Source of the DNA: Microbacterium sufflavum
Lineage (GTDB): Bacteria > Actinomycetota > Actinomycetes > Actinomycetales > Microbacteriaceae
Direction: 5' to 3'
NCBI RefSeq assembly: GCF_023091155.1
Contig: NZ_JAHWXK010000001.1
Span: 2,946,418-3,010,417 of the forward strand
Length of the DNA stretch: 64,000 bases
Below, one piece after another: positions 55,489-63,919 of this stretch. A program made the translations under genes and the position numbers. Numbering within the stretch: the first letter of the stretch is position 1; every line of letters begins with the position of its first letter. Under the pieces are notes generated by a model. That model was not told where the DNA came from and did no database searches. It saw only the letters and a program-made list of their open reading frames with translations.

Positions 55489-57189
55489 TCACTTCTCCGC
55501 GGAATCCGCGATGCGCAGGTCGAGCGGCACCTCGATCGGGAACGTGCCGAACAGGCGGGTCGTCGCGACCTCCGCTGCCTCCCGTACCGCCGCCGCGGCG
55601 GCCTCGGCGTGCTCGCGCGGGGTATGCACGATGATCTCGTCGTGCAGGAAGAAAGCCAGATGCGGCTCGCGGGCGAACGGGCCGGAGGCCTCGGCGGCCC
55701 CGAACACGGGCGGCAGCTGCTGCAGCCGGTGTCGGATCTCGGCGAGCCAGATGAGCGACCACTCGGCCGCCGTGCCCTGCACCACGAAGTTGCGGGTGAA
55801 GCGTCCCCAGTCCCGGGCTCGCCGACGAGCGAGGGCCACCACGGCGGGATCGGCCTCCGCGGCCGTCGCATCCGACTGCAACCGCATCCACTCGTCCGAC
55901 GGCCGCGGCGACGACCGGCCCAGCCACGTCGAGACGATCCCGCCGTCCTCGCCCGTGCGCGCCGCCTCGTCGACGAGGGCCATGGCGCGCGGGTAGACGC
56001 GGCGCAACCGTGGCACCAGACGGCCGCTGTCGCCGCTCGTCGCGCCGTACATGGCCCCGAGCACCGCATACTTCCCCTCTTCACGGGTCGCGACCGCGCC
56101 CGACGCCACGACACCCGCGTAGAGGTCGCCACCGCGCGCCGCCTCGGCCATCGCCTCATCCGCCGCCATGGCCGCCAGCATCCGCGGCTCCAGCTGCGCG
56201 ACATCCGCGACCACCAGCGTCCATCCGGGGTCGGCCCGCACGGCGGGTCGCAGGTTCCGCGGCAGCTGCAGCGCTCCCCCGCCGGCCGAGGCCCAGCGCC
56301 CCGTGACCACGCCACCGGGGATGTAGACCGGACGGAACCGCCCCTCGTGCACCCACTCGGACAGCCACGTCCACCCGTTCGCGCTCAGCAGCCGGGACAG
56401 CTTCTTGTACGCCAGCAGCGGTTCGACGACGGGATGTTCCTGCGTCGACAGCTCCCACTTGCTCGTGGACTCGACCTGCACTCCGACGCGATGCAGGGCG
56501 CGCAGCAGCTTGGGCTGGCTGTCCAGGTGGAGAGTCGCATCGCCGAGGAGCGCTCGCACCTCGTCCGCACGCTCCACCATGTGCCGGGGAAGACCGCCGC
56601 CCGCGGGCCGGGCGCCGAGGGCCTCGGTGAGGATCGCGTCGTGCACCTCGGTGTTCCAGGGCAACCCGGCGGCGCGCATCTCCTCGGCGATCAGGCCACC
56701 TGCGGACTCGGCGGCGCACAGGAGCGTCAGCCGACCGTCCCGCGCGGCGGCGATCACCCGGCGTTGCGCGCGGTACTGCTCCAGGGCCGCGACGACCGCC
56801 GGCTCCCCCGATTCCTCGTCGAACACGTCGAACAGGGAGGGCGTCGCGTCCGCGGGCTGCCGCGGCTCCCAGGCGGCAGACGGAGGCAGCGGCGCGGGCA
56901 CCGTCGCGGTGTCCCGCAGGATCGCATGGCACAGGACCAGGTCGTGACTGCGGCCGATGCGGACTCCCTCCCGCAGCAGCAGTGCGTACACCTCGGCGGC
57001 CGAGCGCAGGATCCACCGGGGGCCGTCCTCCGCCTCCGTCGCGGCGACCCAGGACGCGAGTTCGCCCGCGGGCACGAGCGTCCGACCGCTCTCCCGGTCG
57101 TGCTCGTCGAGCTCGACCGCCGCGTACTCGGCCGCCCCGAGCGCGATCAGGGCGATGCGGCGCTCCGTGCCCGACGCCGGCACCGTCAT
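55489..57189 (-). CDS. DNA polymerase I-like protein (3'-5' exonuclease-like region plus polymerase domain)
   Basis: 566 residues, much shorter than Pol I and without a 5' nuclease domain. The polymerase domain is clear: motif A LVVADVAQLEPRMLA with a metal aspartate, motif B EGKYAVLGAMYGATSG, and motif C AFFLHDEIIVHTP with the second aspartate. The N-terminal third sits where the exonuclease should be, but it has no readable D-x-E motif (LIALGAAEYAAVELD), so proofreading is doubtful. This family is found widely in actinobacteria as 'bifunctional 3'-5' exonuclease/DNA polymerase'. Its role in repair is inferred. Confidence 0.88.
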   Translation of the reverse strand: MTVPASGTERRIALIALGAAEYAAVELDEHDRESGRTLVPAGELASWVAATEAEDGPRWILRSAAEVYALLLREGVRIGRSHDLVLCHAILRDTATVPAPLPPSAAWEPRQPADATPSLFDVFDEESGEPAVVAALEQYRAQRRVIAAARDGRLTLLCAAESAGGLIAEEMRAAGLPWNTEVHDAILTEALGARPAGGGLPRHMVERADEVRALLGDATLHLDSQPKLLRALHRVGVQVESTSKWELSTQEHPVVEPLLAYKKLSRLLSANGWTWLSEWVHEGRFRPVYIPGGVVTGRWASAGGGALQLPRNLRPAVRADPGWTLVVADVAQLEPRMLAAMAADEAMAEAARGGDLYAGVVASGAVATREEGKYAVLGAMYGATSGDSGRLVPRLRRVYPRAMALVDEAARTGEDGGIVSTWLGRSSPRPSDEWMRLQSDATAAEADPAVVALARRRARDWGRFTRNFVVQGTAAEWSLIWLAEIRHRLQQLPPVFGAAEASGPFAREPHLAFFLHDEIIVHTPREHAEAAAAAVREAAEVATTRLFGTFPIEVPLDLRIADSAEK

Positions 57190-57211
57190 CGGCGGTGCAC
57201 GACGGATGCGC

Positions 57212-57946
57212 TCACGAGAGCCCCGACTCCTCGGTGCGGACGAGGATGCAGCCGCACTCGGGGCAGGAGACCACGGCGTCCTCCGGGGCTCGGCGGATCT
57301 CGTTGAGGTCGGTGCCAGGGAGCATCATGCGGCAGCCCTCGCAGGTGCCGCGGGTGAGGAGCGCCGCCCCCGCGCTGTTCTGCGCGCGGCGGTCGTACTC
57401 CGCCAGCAGCGGGGCGGGGATCGAGCCGGCGACGGCCTCCCGGTCACGCGTCAGCTGAGCGCCGAGCTCGGTGGCCGCCGCCACGTCGGCCTTCGCCTGC
57501 GCGGTCAGGGCCGTGCCCTCGGTCGTGGTCGTGTCGAGCAGCGCCTGCTGAGCGGCGACGGCGGCATCGGCCTCTTCCACGCGCCCCATCACGTCGAGCT
57601 CCGCGTCTTCCAGGTCGCTCAGGCGCTTGGCCAGGCTGGCGAGCTCGTGCTCGAGCGCCTGCGCCTCCTTCGCGTTGGTCGCCGCCGCCAGACGCGCGGT
57701 GTCGCGGTCACGACGCTGTTCGGCCAGGGACACGTCGGACTCCAGCCGCGCGAGCTCGGCCCGCGCATCGTCCCGCGCGCCGGTAAGAACCGTGAGCTCG
57801 CGGAGCTGCTCCTGGCGGACGGCGACGAGCTCGGTGATCCGCGCCGCCTGACTCGGCTGGGTGCGGGCGCGCTCGGCCTGCGCGATGCGCCGGTCGAGGT
57901 CCGCGATGTCGAGCAGGGTGCGCTGGTTCTCCGGGGTGGCGTTCAC
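57212..57946 (-). CDS. C4 zinc-ribbon coiled-coil protein (CdsZ-like)
   Basis: 244 residues. Residues about 1-180 are a long coiled coil rich in Ala/Glu/Arg heptads (LLDIADLDRRIAQAERAR at the start). The C-terminus has a four-cysteine zinc ribbon, GTCEGCRMMLPGTDL and VVSCPECGCILVR. The family (PF02591) resembles FlgN/CdsZ proteins and is common in actinobacteria, often near RNase H or polymerase-like genes. The function is unknown. Confidence 0.87.
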   Translation of the reverse strand: MNATPENQRTLLDIADLDRRIAQAERARTQPSQAARITELVAVRQEQLRELTVLTGARDDARAELARLESDVSLAEQRRDRDTARLAAATNAKEAQALEHELASLAKRLSDLEDAELDVMGRVEEADAAVAAQQALLDTTTTEGTALTAQAKADVAAATELGAQLTRDREAVAGSIPAPLLAEYDRRAQNSAGAALLTRGTCEGCRMMLPGTDLNEIRRAPEDAVVSCPECGCILVRTEESGLS

Positions 57947-57982
57947 GCTCTCAAATCTAGTCGGTCGGCCGTCGTCCGGGCC

Positions 57983-58363
57983 TCAGCCGATGACGCCGTC
58001 GACGTAGAGCCACGTCCGGCCCTCGCGGACGAATCGGCTGCGCTCGCGCAGGGAGCCGCGCTCGGCGCCGTGCCGCCAGAACGCCTCGAACTCCACGACG
58101 CCGTAGCGGTCGAACGGTCCCCCGGCCACGCGGTCGACGATCAGCAGCCGACGCCATTCCAGACCCCGGTCGAACTCGACGTCGCGGGGCCGCGTGCTCG
58201 GATGCCAGGTGCGCAGCAGGTACGCGGCGTCCGCCCGGGAGAAAGCGGTGTAGCGGGAGCGCATGAGTCGTTCAGCGGTCGGAGCGGACGCACCTCCGAG
58301 AAGGGGCGCGCAGCACTCGTCGAACGGGTTGCCGGAGCCGCAGGGGCAGCGTGCGGACGACAT
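57983..58363 (-). CDS. YchJ family (SEC-C motif, UPF0225) protein
   Basis: 126 residues. The N-terminal SEC-C zinc motif is CPCGSGNPFDECCAPLL, followed by the YchJ core RLMRSRYTAFSRADAAYLLRTWH and a C-terminal EFEAFWRHG...RSRFVREGRTWLYVDG. The function is unknown; the fold is NTF2-like. The ATG overlaps the upstream gene's stop (TGATG), so the two are coupled. Confidence 0.87.
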   Translation of the reverse strand: MSSARCPCGSGNPFDECCAPLLGGASAPTAERLMRSRYTAFSRADAAYLLRTWHPSTRPRDVEFDRGLEWRRLLIVDRVAGGPFDRYGVVEFEAFWRHGAERGSLRERSRFVREGRTWLYVDGVIG

Positions 58364-58740
58364 CACGAGAGCGCGACGATCAGGGTCATGCCTGCCAGCA
58401 TCACGCACACCGGGGTCATGGTCCACCGTTCCGCGGGACTCCGCGAGATCGCGTTGAGCAGGATCCCGATCACGAAGTACGCGAACAGCACCCAGCACGA
58501 CACGACGACGACGGGCAGCTCACCCCCGGCGATGACTCCCGCACGGCTCAGCAGCAGTGCGGCGAACCCGGCGTAGAGGACGACCGAGACGATGCTGCCG
58601 ACGCGGAGCCGCACGGGCAGAACGCGGTGCGCACCGCCCCAGGCGAAGCGGCCGAGCGGCGCGCCGAAGATGAGGGCGACCTGGAACAGCGTCAGAGCCG
58701 CGAGAAGGACGAGGGCGCCCGTCAGAGCGACGGCGAGCAT
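58363..58740 (-). CDS. Small integral membrane protein
   Basis: 125 residues from the ATG with GGAGG at 7-nt spacing. Four hydrophobic helices are visible: MLAVALTGALVLLAALTLFQ, SIVSVVLYAGFAALLLSRAG, LPVVVVSCWVLFAYFVIGIL and MTPVCVMLAGMTLIVAL. It is not recognised beyond a generic four-helix membrane protein. It is followed by, and translationally coupled to, the YchJ-like gene. Confidence 0.8.
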   Translation of the reverse strand: MLAVALTGALVLLAALTLFQVALIFGAPLGRFAWGGAHRVLPVRLRVGSIVSVVLYAGFAALLLSRAGVIAGGELPVVVVSCWVLFAYFVIGILLNAISRSPAERWTMTPVCVMLAGMTLIVALS

Positions 58741-58765
58741 GCGGAGACCTCCAGGGTGTCGGGAG

Positions 58766-59290
58766 TCATGCGGACAGGTCGAGATCGTCGAGCCAGGAGA
58801 GCGCGAGCCCGTGCGAGCGGAGACCGTAGTCGAGGGTCGCGCGACGGAAGCGGTACAGCTCGCGCACGGCCTCAGGCACGTCGGTCGCATCGAGCTCCTC
58901 CGCCAGGGCGGCGAGCCGGGACTGGTCCTCCGCGATCCGTGTGCGGATGACCTCGACGCACAGCGGACGCTCCGCGGGCGGGAGGTGTCCCAGGAGGTGG
59001 ATCCGCGCGAGCATCACGGGCTCGGGGTCGGATCCGGTGAGCGGCGACGTCATCCACGTGTGCCAGGACCGACGCCCCTCCGCCGTCACGCGGTACAGCT
59101 TCCTTCCCCGACCGTTCGCGGCCGCCTCGTCCACGCGTGCCCAGCCCTGCGACTCGAGCTGACGGAGGGCGCGCTGGATGCTTCCGAAGCTCGCGGCGTA
59201 GAAGAGCGAGATCCCGGCGCGGAACCGCTTGTGCACGTCGTAGAGCGTGAGCGGAGCGTCCAGAAGGATCCCGAGGATGAGGAACTGCAT
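58766..59290 (-). CDS. PadR family transcriptional regulator
   Basis: 174 residues from the ATG at 59290. The winged helix at the N-terminus is LILGILLDAPLTLYDVHKRF ... GSIQRALRQLESQGW, typical of PadR, and the C-terminal helices (Vir_C type) drive dimerisation. It is divergent from an aldo/keto reductase gene with a palindrome in the gap, so it probably represses itself and the reductase gene in response to a small molecule. Confidence 0.9.
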   Translation of the reverse strand: MQFLILGILLDAPLTLYDVHKRFRAGISLFYAASFGSIQRALRQLESQGWARVDEAAANGRGRKLYRVTAEGRRSWHTWMTSPLTGSDPEPVMLARIHLLGHLPPAERPLCVEVIRTRIAEDQSRLAALAEELDATDVPEAVRELYRFRRATLDYGLRSHGLALSWLDDLDLSA

Positions 59291-59297
59291 GCTCCAG

Positions 59298-59316
59298 ATA
59301 TACCTCTTAGGGATAT
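59298..59316. promoter_or_regulatory. Palindromic operator candidate for PadR
   Basis: ATATACCTCTTAGGGATAT has arms ATATnCCT and AGGnATAT around a 3-nt centre, 7 nt upstream of the padR start. The symmetry and AT-rich ends resemble PadR sites. Confidence 0.6.
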
Positions 59317-59361
59317 TGCGGACAAGGCCTACGCTGAACACAAGCCACCGAAGGAGCATCG

Positions 59362-60201
59362 ATGCCCGCCATCCCCACCGTCACCGCCCACAACGGCTTC
59401 ACCCTTCCCGCGATCGGGCTGGGCACCTATCGCCTCGACGGCGATGCGGGAGCCGACGCCGTCGCCGCGGCCATCGGCGCGGGCTACCGCCTCATCGACA
59501 CGGCCTTCAACTACGAGAACGAGGGGTCCGTCGGGCGCGGTGTCGCCGCCGCCGACGTCGACCGCGCCGAGATCATCGTCACCACCAAGCTGCCCGGCCG
59601 ACACCACCCCGCGGACCGGGCGCGGATCAGCATCGAGGAGAGCCGCTCCCGGCTCGGGCTCGATGCGACCGATCTCCATCTGATCCACTGGCCGAACCCG
59701 CACCAGGACGAGTACGTCCCCGCATGGACGGCGCTCGTCGAGGCCCAGTCCCGCGGCGTCGTGCGGCAGATCGGCGTGTCGAACTTCCTGCCGGAGCACC
59801 TGGAGCGCATCGAGAGGGAGACCGGCGTCCGCCCCGTGGTCAACCAGATCGAGGTGCACCCGTACTTCCCCCAGGAGGAGCAGCTCGCCCACCACCGCGC
59901 CCAGGGGATCATCACCGAGGCGTGGAGTCCGATCGGCCGGGCGAAGGCGCTGCTCGACGAGCCCGTGATCAGGGAGGTCGCCGCCGCACACGACATCGCA
60001 CCGGCGCAGGCGGTGCTGGCCTGGCACGTCGCCCGGGGGACCGTGGCGATCCCCAAGGCCTCGTCGCTCGCTCACCAGCTCGACAACCTCGCCGCGGCGG
60101 AGATCGTGCTCGACGACGCCGAGGTGGCCGCGATCACCGCACTCGGTCGCCCGGACGGACGGCTCTTCGACGCGGACCCCGCCGTCCACGAGGAGTCCTG
60201 A
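59362..60201 (+). CDS. Aldo/keto reductase
   Basis: 279 residues with GAAGGAG before the ATG. AKR motifs are LPAIGLGTYRLDGDAG, LIDTAFNYENEGSVG with the catalytic tyrosine, VTTKLPGRHH with the lysine, LHLIHWPNP with the histidine, IGVSNF and AIPKASSL for NADPH binding. It reduces small aldehydes or ketones with NADPH. It is under the probable control of the divergent PadR regulator. Confidence 0.93.
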   Translation: MPAIPTVTAHNGFTLPAIGLGTYRLDGDAGADAVAAAIGAGYRLIDTAFNYENEGSVGRGVAAADVDRAEIIVTTKLPGRHHPADRARISIEESRSRLGLDATDLHLIHWPNPHQDEYVPAWTALVEAQSRGVVRQIGVSNFLPEHLERIERETGVRPVVNQIEVHPYFPQEEQLAHHRAQGIITEAWSPIGRAKALLDEPVIREVAAAHDIAPAQAVLAWHVARGTVAIPKASSLAHQLDNLAAAEIVLDDAEVAAITALGRPDGRLFDADPAVHEES

Positions 60202-60213
60202 CCGCGGGAGCGC

Positions 60214-61050
60214 TCAGACGGTCTGCGTCCCCAGCACCCGCAGGAACTCCAGCTTGCCGGCCGCCTCGCTCCCCCGCGGCGCGGTCAGCACGATCAGCGC
60301 CTGCGACTCGTCCTCCGTGAACAGCGCCTGGCAGTCGACCTCGATCTCGCCGAGCTCCGGGTGCACCATCACCTTGTGCTGCTCGAAGCGACGGCTCACC
60401 TCGTGCGCCTCCCACAACCGCACGAACTCGTCGCTCATGGCCGAGAGGGCCGTGACCATCTCGCAGGCGCGGGAGCGCGCACCGGGGACCGCGTGCGCGG
60501 CCCTGAGCGTCGCCACGAGAGACCGCGACTGCCGCACGTGATCGACCTCCCGATAGCGGAGGCGCTCCGTCTCCGGGGAGGCGAACCAGCGGTAGATCCC
60601 GCTGCGATCCATCCCGGTCAGGCTTCCCGCATCGCCGATCAGCGCCCGGGAGGCGTCGTTCTGCACGAGCACCTCGTCGAGCACCGACACCACGAACGCC
60701 GGCGTGTCGTGCAGCCGGTCCAGCACCCGGAGGATCCCCGGCCGCACGTAGTCGGTCGCCGTGACGCGATCCGGGGCGCTGTGGCCGCTCAACCGGAACA
60801 GGTAGTCGCGCTCGTCCTCGGTCAGCCGCAGCGCCCTGGCGAGCGAGCCGAGGATCTGCACGCTCGGCTGTGGTCCCCTCCGCTGCTCCAGGCGTGCGTA
60901 GTAGTCCGTCGACATCGTGGCCAGCTGGGCCACCTCCTCGCGCCGCAGACCGGCGGTTCGGCGGCGCGCTCCCGCGGGCAGCCCCACGTCGGCGGGCGTC
61001 AACGCCTCCCGGCGGCGCAGCAGGAAGTCGGCCAGCGCATCACGATCCAT
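60214..61050 (-). CDS. Helix-turn-helix regulator with MmyB-like ligand-binding domain
   Basis: 278 residues. The N-terminal XRE-type HTH reads GLRREEVAQLATMSTDYYAR, followed by LEQRRGPQPSVQIL. The MmyB-like ligand-binding domain spans about residues 100-265 (PAFVVSVLDEVLVQNDASRAL; HPELGEIEVDCQALF). Such regulators usually control an adjacent SDR-type oxidoreductase, and here an SDR gene diverges with a 100-bp gap containing a near-perfect palindrome. The ligand is thought to be fatty-acid-like in the family, but that is not certain here. Confidence 0.9.
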   Translation of the reverse strand: MDRDALADFLLRRREALTPADVGLPAGARRRTAGLRREEVAQLATMSTDYYARLEQRRGPQPSVQILGSLARALRLTEDERDYLFRLSGHSAPDRVTATDYVRPGILRVLDRLHDTPAFVVSVLDEVLVQNDASRALIGDAGSLTGMDRSGIYRWFASPETERLRYREVDHVRQSRSLVATLRAAHAVPGARSRACEMVTALSAMSDEFVRLWEAHEVSRRFEQHKVMVHPELGEIEVDCQALFTEDESQALIVLTAPRGSEAAGKLEFLRVLGTQTV

Positions 61051-61082
61051 TCCTGAAGTATCCCCCTGCCGCGGCACCCGAA

Positions 61083-61127
61083 CCAGGGATCGGCGGTCCC
61101 TGGACGATCCCTCTCTGGAGCGTCCAG
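61083..61127. promoter_or_regulatory. Overlapping palindromes between the MmyB-type regulator and SDR genes
   Basis: The main palindrome has arms CTGGACG (61100-61106) and CGTCCAG (61121-61127) with inner TCC/GGA also symmetric, one mismatch in 11 pairs. A second, CCAGGG (61083-61088) with CCCTGG (61098-61103), overlaps its left arm. The position in a divergent regulator/target gap makes this a strong operator candidate. Confidence 0.6.
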
Positions 61128-61150
61128 CCGCAGCCGTCGACGCTGGAACC

Positions 61151-61915
61151 ATGGACATCACCGGAAACACCATCTTCATCCCCGGCGCGACCAGCGGCAT
61201 CGGCCTCGCGCTGGCCCTCCGACTCCACGAACGCGGGAACACCGTGATCGTCGGCGGGCGGCGCGCCGACCGGCTCACCGCGATCGCCGACGCACACCCC
61301 GGCATCCACACCGTGCAGATCGACGCCGCGGACGCCGACAGCATCCAGGCAGCCGCCCGCACCGTCCTCGCCGAGCATCCGGCGCTGAACGTGCTCGTCA
61401 CCATGGCGGGCATCATGCGCGCCGAGGACTGGCGCTCACCCGACGGCTTCCTCGCGACCGCCGAGGAGATCGTGACCACCAACGTCCTCGGGCCGATCCG
61501 TCTGATCGCCGCGTTCGTCGAGCACCTCCGCACGCAGCCCGCCGCGACGATCATGACCGTGACGTCCGGGCTCGCGTTCGTCCCGCTCAAGGCGACGCCG
61601 ACCTACAACGCCAGCAAGGCTGCGATCCATATGCTCAGCGAATCCCTCCGCCTGCAGTTCGCCGGCACGAGCATCTCCGTCGTCGAGCTGGAGCCGCCGG
61701 CGGTTCGCACCGCTCTCATGCCCGGGCAGGAGCAGGACGAGTCGGCGATGCCTCTCGACGAGTTCGCCGACGAGGTCATGGCGCTCATCGAGACCGACCC
61801 GGAGGCGCCCGAGGTGCAGGTCGAGCGCGTCAAGTTCCTGCGCCACGCCGAGGCGAGGGGGGACTACGCCCGCGTCGTCGCCGCGCTCAACAGCACCGAT
61901 CGTCACGCCCGCTGA
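61151..61915 (+). CDS. Short-chain dehydrogenase/reductase (DltE-like)
   Basis: 254 residues. The Rossmann motif is IFIPGATSGIGLALALRLH, the NAG-like strand is LVTMAGIMRAEDW, and the active site is TSGLAFVPLKATPTYNASKAA with Ser, Tyr and Lys. The C-terminus resembles the DltE-type group. The substrate is unknown. It diverges from the MmyB-type regulator that probably controls it. The start ATG has only weak Shine-Dalgarno character (CTGGAACC). Confidence 0.91.
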   Translation: MDITGNTIFIPGATSGIGLALALRLHERGNTVIVGGRRADRLTAIADAHPGIHTVQIDAADADSIQAAARTVLAEHPALNVLVTMAGIMRAEDWRSPDGFLATAEEIVTTNVLGPIRLIAAFVEHLRTQPAATIMTVTSGLAFVPLKATPTYNASKAAIHMLSESLRLQFAGTSISVVELEPPAVRTALMPGQEQDESAMPLDEFADEVMALIETDPEAPEVQVERVKFLRHAEARGDYARVVAALNSTDRHAR

Positions 61916-61919
61916 GGCC

Positions 61920-61943
61920 GGGGCGGTGCCCGCGCACCGCCCC
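61920..61943. terminator. Hairpin between SDR and ldh genes
   Basis: GGGGCGGTGC (61920-61929) pairs with GCACCGCCCC (61934-61943) with a 4-nt loop, between convergent stops. Confidence 0.75.
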
Positions 61944-61947
61944 CAGT

Positions 61948-62901
61948 TCACGCCTGCAGGGACCCCGCGACCGCGGTGAGAGCATCGGCCGACTGCCGCA
62001 GCTGCTCCAGCTCGCGCTCCGAGAAGGAGGTGGCGCGGATCGGCTCGGCCCCGGCGGCGCTCACGATCGACGGTACCGACAGGGCGACGCCGTCCAGGCC
62101 GTGGAAGTCGCGCAGCACCGTGCTCACCGGCATCACGGCGTGCTCGTCGCGGAGGATGGCCTCCACGATCCGCGCGCTCGACAGCCCGATCGCGTAGTTG
62201 GTCGCCCCCTTGCCGCGGATCACCTTGTACGCGGCGTCGCGCACCTCCACCGCGATCTCGTCCAGCTCCTCCAGCGTGAACCGCGGGTGTCCTGGCGTCT
62301 CCCACTCCAGGATCGGCACCGTGCCGATCGTGGCGCGGGACCACAGGGGGAACTCCGTGTCCCCGTGCTCGCCGATGATGTGCGCGTGCACGCTCGCAGT
62401 CGACACTCCCGCCCGCTCGGCGAGCTTCCATCGCAGACGCGACGTATCGAGCACCGTGCCGGAGGCGAAGATCCGCTCCGGCGGCAGCCCCGTCTCCTGC
62501 TGAGCGATCACGGTGAGCACGTCGCACGGGTTCGTGACGATGACGTACACCGCGTTCGGTGCGACGGCGAGCAGGTCGGGCATCATGCGCCGGATGATGC
62601 CCGCGTTCACCCCGGCCAGCTCGGTGCGGGTCTGCCCCGGGTTCTGCTTGGCCCCGGCGGTGATGACCACCACGTGCGAGCCGGCCGCGACCGAGATGTC
62701 GCTGCCGCCGACGATCGCGCTCGACCCGGTGAACTGGGTCCCGTGGGCGAGGTCGAGCACCTCGGCCTCGACCTTCTCGGTGGCGATGTCATAGAGCGCG
62801 ACGTGACGGGCGGAGCCGCGGATCAGTGCGGCGTACGCGACGCTGGAGCCGACGCTCCCCGCACCCACGACCGTGAGCTTCGAGTTCTCGATGATCTCCA
62901 T
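61948..62901 (-). CDS. ldh: L-lactate dehydrogenase
   Basis: 317 residues. The NAD motif is LTVVGAGSVGSSVAYAAL, TAGAKQNPGQTRTELAGVN is the mobile loop with the catalytic arginine region, VIVTNPCDVLT is present, and IIGEHGDTEFPLWS holds the catalytic histidine. The Q in KQNPGQTR indicates lactate over malate specificity. It reduces pyruvate to L-lactate with NADH. The start has no strong ribosome site; GGGCGC lies just upstream. Confidence 0.94.
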   Translation of the reverse strand: MEIIENSKLTVVGAGSVGSSVAYAALIRGSARHVALYDIATEKVEAEVLDLAHGTQFTGSSAIVGGSDISVAAGSHVVVITAGAKQNPGQTRTELAGVNAGIIRRMMPDLLAVAPNAVYVIVTNPCDVLTVIAQQETGLPPERIFASGTVLDTSRLRWKLAERAGVSTASVHAHIIGEHGDTEFPLWSRATIGTVPILEWETPGHPRFTLEELDEIAVEVRDAAYKVIRGKGATNYAIGLSSARIVEAILRDEHAVMPVSTVLRDFHGLDGVALSVPSIVSAAGAEPIRATSFSERELEQLRQSADALTAVAGSLQA

Positions 62902-62964
62902 GCGCCCATACTGACAGCGGGCTCGTCGCTCCGGGAGGGGGCGAGCCGTGCGAAAGCGCGCAGG

Positions 62965-63852
62965 TCAGACCGCCGCGGCCACCGCATCCGCCGCGGTCCG
63001 GTGGGTGAACCGGAACCCCGAGCGCTCGAGCACCTCCGGGCGCACATCGGCATCCGGCAGCAGGAGCGAGTCGGCCGCGTCCCCGAGCGTCAGGCGCAGC
63101 GCCCACCGGGGAGCGCGAAGCCAGTACGGGCGATGCATCCGCGCGGCAAGGGCGCGTCCGGTGTCGTTCATGGTGGCGGGCGTCGGACCCGCGAGGTTCA
63201 CCGGACCGGTGAGCTTCGCGTCGAGCGTGTGCCGGATCGCCCGCACCTCGTCCTCGAGCGAGATCCAGGGCCACGTCTGCGTGCCAGGGCCCAGCGGTCC
63301 CGCGACCCCGAGCCGGGTGAGCAGCACCAGCGGCCGCAGGACGCCGCGGCGATGGATCACGGGGGCAGTGCGCAGCAGCGCGACCCGGGTGAGGTCCTCC
63401 ACCCGTCTGGCCTCGGCCTCCCATCGCACGCAGAGGTCGGCGAGGAACGTGTCGCCCGGCCGCGAGTCCTCCGTGAGGGTCTCCCCCGGCGCGGAGCCGT
63501 AGTAGCCCACGGCCGACGCGGAGACCAGCGCCGGAGCGTCGGAGCCGAGCGAGCGCAGCGCCGTCGTGAGGGTGTGCGTCGCATCGAGCCGGGACTCCAC
63601 CAGCTCCCGGCGGTACCGCAGCGTCCACGGGAGCCGGCCGACGCTGGCACCGCCCAGGGCCACGACCGCCTCCGCACCCGCGAGCACGTCGGGGTTGAGG
63701 GAGCTCACACCGGGCATCCACTGATGCTCGCCGTCCTCCCGGGGCGGGTGACGCACGAGCGTGTCGACCTCGATCCCGTCCCCGCGCAGCGAGGCCGCGA
63801 GGGCGGAGCCGATCAGGCCGGATGCCCCGCTGATGACGATGCGTCGCGCCAT
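62965..63852 (-). CDS. TIGR01777 family SDR-type oxidoreductase
   Basis: 295 residues with GGGAG before the ATG. It begins RIVISGASGLIGSALAASLRGDG and has VSASAVGYYGSAPGETL and the typical C-terminal DUF1731-like region (PYWLRAPRWALRLTLGDAADSLL ... LERSGFRFTHRT). It is an epimerase-like Rossmann protein of unknown substrate found in many actinobacteria. Convergent or co-directional partners are not obvious; ldh is downstream by 63 bp. Confidence 0.9.
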   Translation of the reverse strand: MARRIVISGASGLIGSALAASLRGDGIEVDTLVRHPPREDGEHQWMPGVSSLNPDVLAGAEAVVALGGASVGRLPWTLRYRRELVESRLDATHTLTTALRSLGSDAPALVSASAVGYYGSAPGETLTEDSRPGDTFLADLCVRWEAEARRVEDLTRVALLRTAPVIHRRGVLRPLVLLTRLGVAGPLGPGTQTWPWISLEDEVRAIRHTLDAKLTGPVNLAGPTPATMNDTGRALAARMHRPYWLRAPRWALRLTLGDAADSLLLPDADVRPEVLERSGFRFTHRTAADAVAAAV

Positions 63853-63878
63853 GGTCGCTCCCCCGGTCTCCTCGAGAC

Positions 63879-63919
63879 GGTGGGCCCTGCCGGGATCGAA
63901 CCGACGACATCCACGGTGG
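63879..63919 (-). pseudogene. Truncated tRNA 3' half (tRNA-Val-like), possible attachment-site remnant
   Basis: On the minus strand the sequence reads as the 3' side of an anticodon stem (CACCGTGG), variable loop ATGTC, T-arm GTCGGTTCGATCCCGGC and acceptor strand AGGGCCCACC. The next base is G where CCA would need A. No complementary 5' half (GGGCCCT, D-arm) is found within 80 nt upstream on that strand, so it is not a working tRNA. The translated opposite strand gives the spurious motif GPAGIEPTTSTV, known from antisense tRNA ends. A 3' tRNA fragment is the usual trace left at the far end of an element that integrated into a tRNA gene. Confidence 0.6.
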
